A stretch of DNA of 64,000 nucleotides from Bacteroidia bacterium (GCA_025455485.1 JALOMJ010000003.1:1-64000), one strand, 5' to 3'; shown: positions 41,238 to 51,240, counted from the first letter of the stretch. Numbers and translations: made by a program. Notes: a model not told the origin generated them from the sequence alone.

Positions 41238-41762
41238 ATGAAAAAACCCCTGTCGCTTTTTTTGTTATTTTTCCTACTGACAATGTCTGTTTCCGCTCAA
41301 CCAGCGGCAAAATTCGGCTATGTAGACAGCGATTATATTCTCAGTCAAATCCCTGAATACAAGGCCGCCCAAACCGAATTGGATAAAACCAGCGCGCAAT
41401 GGCAAAAAGACATTGAGCTGAAGTTTGCCGAGGTGGATAAATTAAACAAAGCCTATCAGGCCGATGCGATTTTGTTAACCGATGAAATGAAGAAAAAAAG
41501 AGAGCAGGAAATCGCCACCCGCGAAAAGGAGGCCAAAGATTTTCAGAAGCAAAAGTTTGGTGTGGACGGAGAACTCTTTAAAAAGCGCCAGGAATTAGTA
41601 AAACCCATACAGGATAAGGTGTATAATGCGATTAAGTCGGTAGCAGAAAAGAAAGGACTGGGCATCGTACTTGATAAAAGCGGGCAACTTACGATACTCT
41701 ATGTAAATCCAAAATATGATGCCAGCGACGATGTATTGGAATTACTTGGTTATAAAAAATAA
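41238..41762 (+). CDS. OmpH/Skp family periplasmic chaperone
   Basis: Signal peptide; FGYVDSDYILSQIPEYKAAQTELDK; coiled coil; downstream of bamA. Confidence 0.92.
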   Translation: MKKPLSLFLLFFLLTMSVSAQPAAKFGYVDSDYILSQIPEYKAAQTELDKTSAQWQKDIELKFAEVDKLNKAYQADAILLTDEMKKKREQEIATREKEAKDFQKQKFGVDGELFKKRQELVKPIQDKVYNAIKSVAEKKGLGIVLDKSGQLTILYVNPKYDASDDVLELLGYKK

Positions 41763-41796
41763 ATAAATCTTAATTTAGCACACCAAAACAAAAAAC

Positions 41797-42405
41797 ATGA
41801 AGCAATTGAATATCAGAAGAGCAGCTTTAGTTCTCCTAGCAGCAGGAAGCATTAACTTAGTAAGCGCACAAAAAATAGCCCACTTGAGCCTCGACTCTTT
41901 GGTGAGTTTAATGCCTGAAACAAAGGTGGCAACCGATGCCGCTCAGCAATACCTTAAAGGCCTGAACGAAGAAAGCGTAGCCATGCAAACAGAATTTGAA
42001 AGCAAGTACAAAGATTACCTTGAAAAAGAAGCCACCATGAGTGAGCTGCTGAAACGAAACAAACAGGAAGATCTTCAGCAGCTGCAAAACCGGATTCAGG
42101 AGTTTCAGCGTCAGGCGGAACAAGAATACCGTAAAAAACAGGCAGAACTCACCGGGCCGATACTCGAAAAGGCAAAAAAAGGGATAGAAGCTGTGGCGAA
42201 AGAGGGCGGATACAAATACGTTCTGGATACAAGCGTACAGAGTACCTCTGTTCTATACAGCGAAGCGTCAGATGATATTTTAATGGCAGTAAAGAAAAAA
42301 CTCGATGGAATGCCTCCTGCCAGTATTCCCGGAGCAGCACCTGCAGGCACAGGAGGGATTAAAACCCCACCCAGCCCAACAAAAGCGCCATCCCAGGGCA
42401 AATAA
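41797..42405 (+). CDS. OmpH/Skp family periplasmic chaperone, second copy
   Basis: Signal peptide; IAHLSLDSLVSLMPETKVATDAAQQYLK; coiled coil. Confidence 0.9.
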   Translation: MKQLNIRRAALVLLAAGSINLVSAQKIAHLSLDSLVSLMPETKVATDAAQQYLKGLNEESVAMQTEFESKYKDYLEKEATMSELLKRNKQEDLQQLQNRIQEFQRQAEQEYRKKQAELTGPILEKAKKGIEAVAKEGGYKYVLDTSVQSTSVLYSEASDDILMAVKKKLDGMPPASIPGAAPAGTGGIKTPPSPTKAPSQGK

Positions 42406-42412
42406 TATTAAG

Positions 42413-42437
42413 AACCACCCATTGCGGTGGTTTTTTT
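42413..42437 (+). terminator. intrinsic terminator after the skp genes
   Basis: ACCACC cattgc GGTGGTTTTTTT. Confidence 0.82.
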
Positions 42438-42468
42438 AAACCTTTTAAAGAATTGATGGTTACTGCTC

Positions 42469-43386
42469 ATGAAAGCAATGCCCGTTAAATTTTCCATAAA
42501 AGATCTTGAGCGCCTGTCGGGGGTAAAAGCCCATACCCTAAGAATCTGGGAACAGCGTTACGAGCTGCTTCAGCCCAGCCGAACCGACACAAATATCAGG
42601 TTTTACAATAACGATGATCTAAAAAAGATTCTAAACGTTTCTTTACTCAATAACCACGGCTATAAAATTTCTTCCATTGCAAGTTTGAGTGATGAAAATC
42701 TTCTTAAGGAGGCCGGAAAGCTTCTGCATAAGTTTGAAAAGGAGGATGATCAGATCGAAAACCTGATGTTATCCCTTTTGGATTGGGACGAAAATAAGTT
42801 TGAAGAGACAGTAAAGAATGCCATTGAGCATTTTGGCCTCGAGAATACCATGGAAAAAATTGTGTTTCCGTTTTTGCGCCAGCTCGGAACCATGTGGCAG
42901 GTAGGCATTGTTGATCCGGCTCAGGAGCACTTTATTTCTAATCTTATACGGCAGAAAATAATTGTAGAGATTGATAAACTTGGCATTGGAAATAGCCAAA
43001 ACGAGAAAAGAGCCGTGTTGTTTTTACCCAACAATGAAATGCACGAAATGGGCCTTTTGTACATCCATTACCTTTGCCGCAAACAAGGAATAAAGTGTTT
43101 GTACCTTGGCCAAAGCATGCCATTTGAAGATCTGAGGGCAGTGTATAATACCGTAAAACCCGATTTTTTGATTAGTGTACTCACTGCCTGCTTTAATGCA
43201 GAAGAAACAATAGATTTTTTAAATAAAACCAAGTCAGCCTTTACTTCATCCCGAGTTTACCTCAGTGGACGATTGCTTGTTGGAGAAAACGCCCCAAACT
43301 TCGCTTATCCTCCAAACATGACTGTTTTTAAGGAGTTTGATGAATTTAAAAAGTTAATCTCAGATACAGGAACTAAAATTTCCTAA
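42469..43386 (+). CDS. MerR family regulator with cobalamin-binding domain (CarH/LitR-like)
   Basis: MerR helix FSIKDLERLSGVKAHTLRIWEQRYELLQPSRTDTNIRFY; Wx9EH (WQVGIVDPAQEH); ExHxxG (EMHEMG). Confidence 0.88.
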   Translation: MKAMPVKFSIKDLERLSGVKAHTLRIWEQRYELLQPSRTDTNIRFYNNDDLKKILNVSLLNNHGYKISSIASLSDENLLKEAGKLLHKFEKEDDQIENLMLSLLDWDENKFEETVKNAIEHFGLENTMEKIVFPFLRQLGTMWQVGIVDPAQEHFISNLIRQKIIVEIDKLGIGNSQNEKRAVLFLPNNEMHEMGLLYIHYLCRKQGIKCLYLGQSMPFEDLRAVYNTVKPDFLISVLTACFNAEETIDFLNKTKSAFTSSRVYLSGRLLVGENAPNFAYPPNMTVFKEFDEFKKLISDTGTKIS

Positions 43387-43429
43387 GGCAGTATTTCCTC
43401 TGAGATAATTCCTAATTTTAAGCCTTCTC

Positions 43430-44893
43430 ATGCACAGGCTTTTTATAACAAACACGCTTACCCGAACAAAAGAAGAGTTTAAACCCATACACCCCCCTTT
43501 GGTGGGACTTTATGTGTGTGGACCAACCGTATACAGTGATGTGCATTTAGGCAATTGCCGCACATTCATGTCCTTTGACATGATTTACAGGTATCTGGTT
43601 CATTTGGGATACAAGGTGCGCTATGTTCGAAACATTACCGATGCCGGACACCTTGAGGGCGACCGTGACGAGGGCGACGATAAGTTTGCAAAAAAAGCCA
43701 AGCTGGAGCAATTGGAGCCCATGGAAATTGTACAGAAATACACCGTTGGATTTCATGAGGTGATGCAGGCATTTAACAACCTTCCCCCGAGCATAGAGCC
43801 TACCGCTACCGGACACATTTGTGAACAGATTGAAATGGTGAAAGAAATAATTTCAAACGGCTATGCCTATGAAATAAACGGAACGGTGTATTTTGACGTT
43901 GAGAAATACAGCAAGTCCTTTAATTATGGCCAACTCACCAATCGAAAATTGGAAGAATTGTTGGAGGGCACGCGTGAACTTAGCGGACAGGATGAGAAAA
44001 AAGGCCGGCTTGATTTTGCCTTGTGGATTAAAGCCAAACCCGAAACCTTAATGAAATGGCCCTCACCATGGGGTTGGGGTTTCCCGGGCTGGCACATTGA
44101 GTGTTCGGCCATGAGCAACAAATACCTGGGTGATGTGTTTGATATTCACGGAGGGGGTATGGACTTGCAGGCGACACACCATACCAATGAAATTGCCCAA
44201 TCTCAGGCTTGTAAACACAAGGCCCCTGTTAATTATTGGATGCACACAAATATGTTAACGGTAAACGGCGTGCGCATGTCTAAATCGGCAGGTAACGGCT
44301 TCCTCCCTCACGAACTTTTCAGCGGGAACCATCCATTGCTTGAGAAAGGCTATGCACCAATGGCGGTGCGCTTTTTTATGCTTCAAACCCATTATAGCAG
44401 CACGCTTGATTTTTCAAACGAGGCCCTTCAGGCCAGCGAAAAAGGCTATGAACGTTTGATGGATAGCCTTGCAACCTTACAAAATTTAAAATCATCGGAA
44501 CAAAGTGACGAGGATCTGCATGCTTTGCAGCAGAAATGCTATGAGGCCATGAACGATGATTTTAATACACCGGTTTTGATTGCACACCTGTTTGATGCTG
44601 TTCGCATCATTAATTCCTGCAATGACGGAAAACTAAAGTTAAAAGCAGAGGACATAGCATTGCTGAAAAAACTTTATCAGGATTTTGTGTTCGATGTATT
44701 AGGGTTAAAACAAAATTCAGAATCATCAAAATATTCAGAGGTTTTAGATAAAGTGATGGATTTGGTTTTAGACATTAGAGCCAAAGCCAAACAAGAAAAA
44801 AACTTTGCCTTGAGCGATGCCATACGTGATAAACTCAATCAGGCGGGAGTACAAATTAAGGACGGAAAAGAGGGTAGCAGCTGGAAAGTATGA
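43430..44893 (+). CDS. cysS: cysteinyl-tRNA synthetase
   Basis: YVCGPTVYSDVHLGNCRTFMSFD; GWHIECSAMSNKYLGDVFDIHGGGMDLQATHHTNEIAQSQA; RMSKSAGN. Confidence 0.97.
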   Translation: MHRLFITNTLTRTKEEFKPIHPPLVGLYVCGPTVYSDVHLGNCRTFMSFDMIYRYLVHLGYKVRYVRNITDAGHLEGDRDEGDDKFAKKAKLEQLEPMEIVQKYTVGFHEVMQAFNNLPPSIEPTATGHICEQIEMVKEIISNGYAYEINGTVYFDVEKYSKSFNYGQLTNRKLEELLEGTRELSGQDEKKGRLDFALWIKAKPETLMKWPSPWGWGFPGWHIECSAMSNKYLGDVFDIHGGGMDLQATHHTNEIAQSQACKHKAPVNYWMHTNMLTVNGVRMSKSAGNGFLPHELFSGNHPLLEKGYAPMAVRFFMLQTHYSSTLDFSNEALQASEKGYERLMDSLATLQNLKSSEQSDEDLHALQQKCYEAMNDDFNTPVLIAHLFDAVRIINSCNDGKLKLKAEDIALLKKLYQDFVFDVLGLKQNSESSKYSEVLDKVMDLVLDIRAKAKQEKNFALSDAIRDKLNQAGVQIKDGKEGSSWKV

Positions 44894-45735
44894 ATAGATG
44901 CAATCAGTATCGGGTTTTTTTGCCGTTAGCAACATGTCTGTTACTCATGGCCGCATGCTCACCTGAACGCAAGGATGAACCAAATGTTCCGCTGATGCAA
45001 ACGCCAATTAAAGAGCGCGCGCCCATAATTTCCTATACCTTAGTAAATACATATCCTCACGATTCTACTTGTTATACACAAGGTTTTTTGTTTCATAAAG
45101 GTCAATTGATTGAAAGCACAGGGGCCCCACAAAACATTTCCTATACCCGTTCATTAATCGGCATTGTTGACCTTAAAACCGGTAAGATGGACATAAAAGC
45201 AGAGATTGACAGAAATAAATATTTTGGAGAAGGCATTGCTGTTGTGAACAATAAAATTTTTCAACTTACGTATACGAATAGGCTTGGCTTTATATACGAC
45301 GCTAACACGTTTCAGAACCTGGGACAATTTGGTTATGTGAACTCCGAAGGCTGGGGACTTACCAGCAACGGGAAAGAACTCATTATGAGTGATGGCAGCA
45401 ACGCCTTGAGTTTTATGGACCCTGATAAATTAAATGTAACAAAAACAATTTTGGTATCAGACAAGGGCTATGCCGTAGACTTATTAAACGAACTGGAATA
45501 TATTAATGGCTATGTTTACGCCAACATCTACACCACCAGTATAATCGTAAAAATTGATCCACAAACCGGGGAGGTGATAGGCAAACTTGATATTAATGAT
45601 TTATTTGTTAATTCACGCAAGCGTTATGGGGCAAGCGCAGAAACAAATGGCATTGCTTACAACCCGGATACTGATAAAATTTATGTAACAGGTAAACTTT
45701 GGCCCTGCATTTATGAAATCAGCTTTCCGCATTGA
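44890..45735 (+). CDS. glutaminyl-peptide cyclotransferase (lipoprotein)
   Basis: Lipobox LLLMAACSPE; YPHDSTCYTQGFLFHKGQLIESTGAP; NGIAYNPDTDKIYVTGKLWPCIYEI. Confidence 0.92.
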   Translation: MNRCNQYRVFLPLATCLLLMAACSPERKDEPNVPLMQTPIKERAPIISYTLVNTYPHDSTCYTQGFLFHKGQLIESTGAPQNISYTRSLIGIVDLKTGKMDIKAEIDRNKYFGEGIAVVNNKIFQLTYTNRLGFIYDANTFQNLGQFGYVNSEGWGLTSNGKELIMSDGSNALSFMDPDKLNVTKTILVSDKGYAVDLLNELEYINGYVYANIYTTSIIVKIDPQTGEVIGKLDINDLFVNSRKRYGASAETNGIAYNPDTDKIYVTGKLWPCIYEISFPH

Positions 45736-45762
45736 CCCATTGAACAGTCGCTCTATATTTAG

Positions 45763-45954
45763 TTAAGCCTTTTTGGTTCTTATCAATTGACTACCATTGA
45801 TGCAAATGGACGCTTGCTTTTAGATACAAAAGTTTCGCATCATGAAAAACTTGACATCCGTGATTTTCCTGAGGGCATTCTGTTTTTAAAGCTTTTTAAC
45901 CCGGACTCAAATGGCAGCTGGTTAATGAAAATACTCATTAGCAGAAGCCGTTAG
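45763..45954 (+). pseudogene. relic of a T9SS type A C-terminal sorting domain
   Basis: Start-less frame LSLFGSYQLTTIDANGRLLLDTKVSHHEKLDIRDFPEGILFLKLFNPDSNGSWLMKILISRSR*. Confidence 0.65.
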
Positions 45955-47105
45955 GGTGTAAAAAGTTTTTTTATGGCTGAAGGCAAAAACAGGCCCTTGT
46001 CAACGGACGATGTGATTTTTAATTCTGTGCCTGGATTGGAGTCTTCGTTTAAAAAATCAAGCAAATCTTCAATCTTGTTTTTTTTGAATAAGCGCATGAA
46101 CACAAGCCGGCCTTCTTGTTTTTTTTGATGTAAAACATCCAGCATAATCTTATCGTAATACAAGAAACGGTTTTTTTGGCGCGGTTCAGTTGGAAGGGAT
46201 TTACCGTTTTCGAGTTGGAAAACCAATTGGGCGGTGTACTTTTGAATAAAATAAAACGTGTAGCCCGTACTTGGTTTGCTATGCCCTCCTGCAGTTCCAA
46301 TGTTAATTACCCGTTTACCAAATGGGTTAACAAATGGGCTTTCGGCCATAGGAATACTCCCCGTTTCGGTTTCTAAAACAGAGTAGGCGATGCCCGGGTG
46401 TTTGTTTTCTATGTAAGCCTGCAGTTTCCGGGTATATTCTTCTGGTTTTAGGGCTTTTTGAGAGAAACCCGTGTATTCAATAAGCGCTTTGGTTTTGGAG
46501 TAGGGAATAACATAGTAAAAGCGAAAATCGTCTTCCTGATCAGTTGTAAAATCCATAAATACCGGACATGCATCGTCAAAGCTGTTTTCTTTTGTTTCTA
46601 TTATCCAGCCAGTAAAATGCTGCACATAATTCACGTGTTTTGGCTTAACCTTTTGTAAACGAAAGGCAGAATTAAAAATCAGTTTGGCGCTATAAGTTCC
46701 ATTACTGCATTTTGCCTCCGCAGCATTTTCCAGACTCACCAGGCTTTTCAGTTCATCCTGAATAAATTCAAACCGAGGATCTTTTTTTAGTTGATCCAAA
46801 CAATAGGTGTAAAAGTCAATTCCCCTAATCAGGTTGTAGTGATAGGCACCCAAATCGTATTTTTTATTAAAATCGGGAGCTAAAAACCGGAACTGCTTCC
46901 ATCGTTTCAGAACAATGGGATCATACCAGGCCACAGCCTCTTTGCTCCAAAAACACCAGGTTCTGTCGTTTTGGTTTTTAAGTGCTTTATCAATTACTAA
47001 AACCTTATTAAACGCAACCTTGGATTGGCTGAGTTGTATTGCAAGCGAGAGGCCAGCGCAACCCATGCCCGCAATAATAAAATCGTATTCTAAATTTGCG
47101 TTCAA
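45951..47105 (-). CDS. crtY: lycopene cyclase CrtY
   Basis: YDFIIAGMGCAGLSLAIQL; DRTWCFW; ALIEYTGFS; GTAGGHSKPSTGYTFYFIQ. Confidence 0.93.
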   Translation of the reverse strand: MNANLEYDFIIAGMGCAGLSLAIQLSQSKVAFNKVLVIDKALKNQNDRTWCFWSKEAVAWYDPIVLKRWKQFRFLAPDFNKKYDLGAYHYNLIRGIDFYTYCLDQLKKDPRFEFIQDELKSLVSLENAAEAKCSNGTYSAKLIFNSAFRLQKVKPKHVNYVQHFTGWIIETKENSFDDACPVFMDFTTDQEDDFRFYYVIPYSKTKALIEYTGFSQKALKPEEYTRKLQAYIENKHPGIAYSVLETETGSIPMAESPFVNPFGKRVINIGTAGGHSKPSTGYTFYFIQKYTAQLVFQLENGKSLPTEPRQKNRFLYYDKIMLDVLHQKKQEGRLVFMRLFKKNKIEDLLDFLNEDSNPGTELKITSSVDKGLFLPSAIKKLFTP

Positions 47106-47590
47106 GCCCCTGTTGATTTTCCGGCGGCTTTCAGTTTTCGGGCCTCTTTAAAATATTTAGGATGTATAATTAACATTCCAAAACTCTCGCCATCTTCTTT
47201 TCCAAGGTGCTTGTGGTGCATTTTGTGAGCGCGACGCAGCGCTAAAACATACAAGTTGGTAGATTTTGTTAGGATTTTAAAACGTTGATGGATGATGACG
47301 TCGTGCACAAAAAAATAAGCCAAACCATAAAGCGCAATGCCAAATCCAATAAAGGTATACCAGGCAAAGCCATTTTTTGCACCAAAGAATATGAGAAGAA
47401 AGCTGGGTATGGCATACATCATAAAAAACAAGTCGTTACGCTCAAACCAACTGTCATGGTCTTTTTTGTGATGGTCGGAATGAAAAAACCACATCGAGCC
47501 GTGCATGATGTATTTGTGGTTAGCCCAGGCTGAAAATTCAGTGAGCACAAATGTGATGAGCACAATAGAAAGATTGATTAAAACAGTCAT
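47102..47590 (-). CDS. crtZ: beta-carotene hydroxylase CrtZ (start trimmed from 47668)
   Basis: His-box motifs HKYIMHG, HSDHHKKDH, HDVIIHQRF, RAHKMHHKH. Confidence 0.93.
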   Translation of the reverse strand: MTVLINLSIVLITFVLTEFSAWANHKYIMHGSMWFFHSDHHKKDHDSWFERNDLFFMMYAIPSFLLIFFGAKNGFAWYTFIGFGIALYGLAYFFVHDVIIHQRFKILTKSTNLYVLALRRAHKMHHKHLGKEDGESFGMLIIHPKYFKEARKLKAAGKSTGA

Positions 47591-47594
47591 GATT

Positions 47595-48230
47595 TTACAA
47601 AGGTAAACGATTAGACAAGAAAATTGTTCCAAAAAACAGCACCTGCAGCAGTAAAATATACACTGCAATACGGAAATTGCCTTTATGCAAAGGATTAAAA
47701 AACAAAAAGGCCCCTAAAAAAGACACCAAAAACCAACCCACATAATTGTGAAGTCCTGCAATACCTTCTTTAAAGTACCAATAATCGAGTTGAGCGGCAC
47801 TTTGTTCCATTAAGCAATCAATGCCTGTAATCAGAAGCGATGCCAGCAAGGGTGTCAGCAGCGGGTGGCTTACAACCGAGCCTACCGCAAGAAGTCCTGC
47901 AGTAACTATCAGGGCCCAATTAAGCGAAATTAATACGGGCACGCCTTGAATTTTTGGGCCAAGGGCCCCGCCATACCAATACTCACCAAAAACCAGTCCG
48001 GTTTTTACACCCAACCATTCACTCAAAAATCCCAGAAAGGCCACGCCCGAGAACGCTAAAGCGTATCTCCATGTGGTAATGGGTTGATAGAGCAAAAATA
48101 CGGCGCTCGTAAGCAAGAGGCTGATGGGTGTAAACGGAAGAAAAAAGGAGGGTTTGAGCACCATGCCAATGGATCCGGAAACATATACCAAAAGCAGAAA
48201 ATAAAAAAGAAACGAACGAATTTTTGTCAT
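47595..48230 (-). CDS. carotenoid biosynthesis protein, CruF-like (DUF422 type, predicted carotenoid 1,2-hydratase)
   Basis: SEWLGVKTGLVFGEYWYGGALGPKIQGVPVLISLNWALIV; multi-TM; position inside carotenoid cluster. Confidence 0.8.
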   Translation of the reverse strand: MTKIRSFLFYFLLLVYVSGSIGMVLKPSFFLPFTPISLLLTSAVFLLYQPITTWRYALAFSGVAFLGFLSEWLGVKTGLVFGEYWYGGALGPKIQGVPVLISLNWALIVTAGLLAVGSVVSHPLLTPLLASLLITGIDCLMEQSAAQLDYWYFKEGIAGLHNYVGWFLVSFLGAFLFFNPLHKGNFRIAVYILLLQVLFFGTIFLSNRLPL

Positions 48231-49696
48231 TTTTCTTTCTCTTCAATTAGCTGAGTGACAATTTTTGCACTTAACAAACACAAAGGAATGCCACCTCCTG
48301 GATGTACACTGCCGCCCGCAAAGTATAAACCCTTAATTTTTTTACTGTAATTGGCGTGACGTAAAAACGCAGAGAACCGCGAGTTGCTGGCATTACCATA
48401 CAAGGAGCCGCCAACAGAGGAAGTTTGCAATTCAATGCCATGCGGGTCCAAAATGGCTTCGTTATCAATGAAGGCTTCGATGTTGGTTTTTAAAACACGG
48501 TTAATTTTTTCAACCACGCTTTTTCTTAAGCCTGTTGTATAGGCGATTTGCTCTCTGCTCTTGTTGTGAGGCACATTTATCATCACAAACCAGTTTTCGC
48601 AGCCGCTGGGCGCATCCTCCTTACAATATTTTGAGGTGATGTTTATGTAAATGGTGGGATCGTAATAAGGTGACTGCTCCTGAAACAAACATCGAAATTC
48701 TTCTTTGTAATCGTTTGAAAACAAAATGTTGTGCAAGCCCAATTCTGAAAATTCTTTTTTAATCCCCCAGTAAAAAACAAAGGCTGAACTGGATTTTTCC
48801 TGTTCGAGTAATTTTTTTGGAGTAAATTCCCGAGGAAGAAGTTTTTTATAAAAGGCACTCATGTCCATATCGCTTAGCACAATGTCGGATGCATAGGTGC
48901 GGCCATTGCTAAGCAAACCGCAAGCCCGATAGTCTTGCAAAATAACTTTTTCAACGGCATGATTAAAATAAAATTCAACTCCCAGATTCTTTGCCAAAGC
49001 AAAAAGGTGTTCTGTAATTTGGTGCATGCCTCTTTCAGGGAGATAGGCCCCCAAATTAAATTCCAAGTGAGGAATCAGGTTCAATAATGCCGGCGCTCTG
49101 TAAGGGTCAGAACCGTTATACGTTGCGTAGCGGTCGAACATCTGAACGGTTTTTTGGTTTTTAAACCGTTTGGCATTGATTTCGTGCATGCTGCTTAATA
49201 AGTGCAGGTAAGGCGCGCGCAAAATACCGCGCAGGGTTGCAAAACGAAACAGGTTTTTAAATCGGGAAAGCGATTGTTCCAGAAACAAACCCTTCACCGT
49301 GTTGTAATAAAACCCGCTTTTTTTAAGGTGTTTCAGAACAAAGGTTTTGTCTTCTCCCAGTTTTTCCTCAAGCTCCTGTGCAAATTTATCCGGGTTGGAA
49401 AAGGCTTTAAACCTTGTTCCGTCTTCAAAGAAATAATTAGTAATATCCTCCAGTCGCCGGTAAGTAAAAGAATTGTTATCGAATTTACTCAAACCAGTTA
49501 ATTCATCTACCAGTTCGGGTAAGGTAAACAACGACGGGCCTTTATCAAAGCGATAGGCTCCAAGCCTTAATTCACTAAGCTTTCCGCCCGGATAGCTGTT
49601 TTTTTCGAACACACGAACTGTGTGGCCTTTTGCCGCCAAACGTATGGCTGAAGCTAAACCGCCGACACCGGATCCAATTATGTTTATTGTTTTAAT
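48227..49696 (-). CDS. crtD: CrtI-family carotenoid desaturase, CrtD-like (predicted 1'-hydroxycarotenoid 3',4'-desaturase); probable ATT start at 49696
   Basis: GSGVGGLASAIRLAAKGHTVRVFEKNSYPGGK; YRFDKGPSLFTLPELVDEL; FAGGSVHPGGGIPLCLLSAKI. Confidence 0.8.
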   Translation of the reverse strand: MKTINIIGSGVGGLASAIRLAAKGHTVRVFEKNSYPGGKLSELRLGAYRFDKGPSLFTLPELVDELTGLSKFDNNSFTYRRLEDITNYFFEDGTRFKAFSNPDKFAQELEEKLGEDKTFVLKHLKKSGFYYNTVKGLFLEQSLSRFKNLFRFATLRGILRAPYLHLLSSMHEINAKRFKNQKTVQMFDRYATYNGSDPYRAPALLNLIPHLEFNLGAYLPERGMHQITEHLFALAKNLGVEFYFNHAVEKVILQDYRACGLLSNGRTYASDIVLSDMDMSAFYKKLLPREFTPKKLLEQEKSSSAFVFYWGIKKEFSELGLHNILFSNDYKEEFRCLFQEQSPYYDPTIYINITSKYCKEDAPSGCENWFVMINVPHNKSREQIAYTTGLRKSVVEKINRVLKTNIEAFIDNEAILDPHGIELQTSSVGGSLYGNASNSRFSAFLRHANYSKKIKGLYFAGGSVHPGGGIPLCLLSAKIVTQLIEEKEK

Positions 49697-49761
49697 GAGT
49701 TTAAAGGCTTATCTTGGCAATAAACTTAAACAAAATTCCACAAGAATTGTTGAGACTTTAG

Positions 49762-51240
49762 ATGCAGAAGAAAGAAAAAGTAGCCATTATTGGAGCAGGG
49801 TTCAGTGGCTTGTCCACGGCTTGTTATCTGGCCAAGGCCGGACACGAGGTTGTTGTGTATGAAAAGCACGATATGGCAGGAGGTCGTGCCAGAACCTATT
49901 CTCAAGATGGATTTTTGTTTGATATGGGTCCCAGTTGGTACTGGATGCCTGATGTGTTTGAAAGTTTCTTTGCTGATTTTGGCAATAAGGTAAGCGATTA
50001 TTACCACCTCACCCGTTTAACTCCCGGCTACCGCGTTTTTTTTAATACCAGCCAGCAGGATGTTCCTTCAGACCTGAACGAACTGTATGCTTTGTTTGAA
50101 CAACTTGAACCCGGCAGCAGCGGCAAACTTAAGAAGTTTCTTGAGGAGGCCGAATACAAATACAAAGTTGGCATTAAAGACCTTGTTTATAAACCTGGCG
50201 TTTCTATTTCTGAGCTATTGGACGTGCGGCTTATTTCCGGCATTTTTCGTTTGGATGTATTTAAAAGCATGAGCAGCCACGTTCGAAAACTTTTTAAAAA
50301 CGAGCAACTCATCCAGATACTTGAATTTCCCGTTTTATTTTTGGGCGCACTTCCTCAAAAAACACCCGCTCTTTACAGTTTAATGAATTATGCCGACTTG
50401 GTGCTTGGCACCTGGTACCCCATGGGTGGCATGCAAAAAATTGCTGAAGGCATGCGAACGCTCGCTCAAGAGTTGGGTGTAAAATTTGAAACCGGCGTTA
50501 ACATCGAAAAAATAAACGTTGAGCAGGGTTTTGCAAAGACACTTTTGGCGGAAAAGGAGTTCAATGGTTTTAAGGCCCTGGTGTCTTCAGCCGATTATCA
50601 TTTTACCGAACAAAAATTATTGGAACCGCAGTATCGGCAATACAGCGAAAAGTATTGGAATTCCAGAAAAATGGCACCCAGCAGCCTTATCTATTATTTG
50701 GGCGTTAGAGGAAAAGTGCCGGGCATTTTGCACCACAATTTGTTTTTTGATGAGGATTTCGGTCAGCATGCCCAGGACATTTATGGCACAGCAGCCTGGC
50801 CCCAAAAGCCCTTGTTTTATATGTGCTGTCCAAGCAAAACAGACAACACTGTTGCTCCGGAGGGCAACGAAAACCTCTTTGTGCTCATTCCAATTGCCCC
50901 CGGTTTAGAGGACAACAAAGCCATTCGCGATAAGTACTTTGAGATGATTAATCAAAGGGTGTTAAACAAAACGGGCTTTAATTTGAAAGAGAATTTGCTG
51001 CATTACAGAGATTACGGTCCCGGTAATTTTAAAACGGATTACAACGCATTTAAAGGCAACGCCTATGGTTTGGCCAACACCTTACTGCAAACCGCTCATT
51101 TAAAGCCATCTATAAAGAACAAGAAAGTAAAAAACCTGTTTTATACCGGTCAGCTAACCGTGCCCGGACCGGGGGTGCCGCCCGCATTAATTTCTGGAAA
51201 ACTGGCGGCACAGCAAGTTTTAAACTTTTTTAAGGATTGA
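49762..51240 (+). CDS. crtI: phytoene desaturase CrtI
   Basis: VAIIGAGFSGLSTACYLAKAGHEVVVYEKHDMAGGRARTYSQDGFLFDMGPSWYWMP; FYTGQLTVPGPGVPPALISGKL. Confidence 0.93.
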   Translation: MQKKEKVAIIGAGFSGLSTACYLAKAGHEVVVYEKHDMAGGRARTYSQDGFLFDMGPSWYWMPDVFESFFADFGNKVSDYYHLTRLTPGYRVFFNTSQQDVPSDLNELYALFEQLEPGSSGKLKKFLEEAEYKYKVGIKDLVYKPGVSISELLDVRLISGIFRLDVFKSMSSHVRKLFKNEQLIQILEFPVLFLGALPQKTPALYSLMNYADLVLGTWYPMGGMQKIAEGMRTLAQELGVKFETGVNIEKINVEQGFAKTLLAEKEFNGFKALVSSADYHFTEQKLLEPQYRQYSEKYWNSRKMAPSSLIYYLGVRGKVPGILHHNLFFDEDFGQHAQDIYGTAAWPQKPLFYMCCPSKTDNTVAPEGNENLFVLIPIAPGLEDNKAIRDKYFEMINQRVLNKTGFNLKENLLHYRDYGPGNFKTDYNAFKGNAYGLANTLLQTAHLKPSIKNKKVKNLFYTGQLTVPGPGVPPALISGKLAAQQVLNFFKD

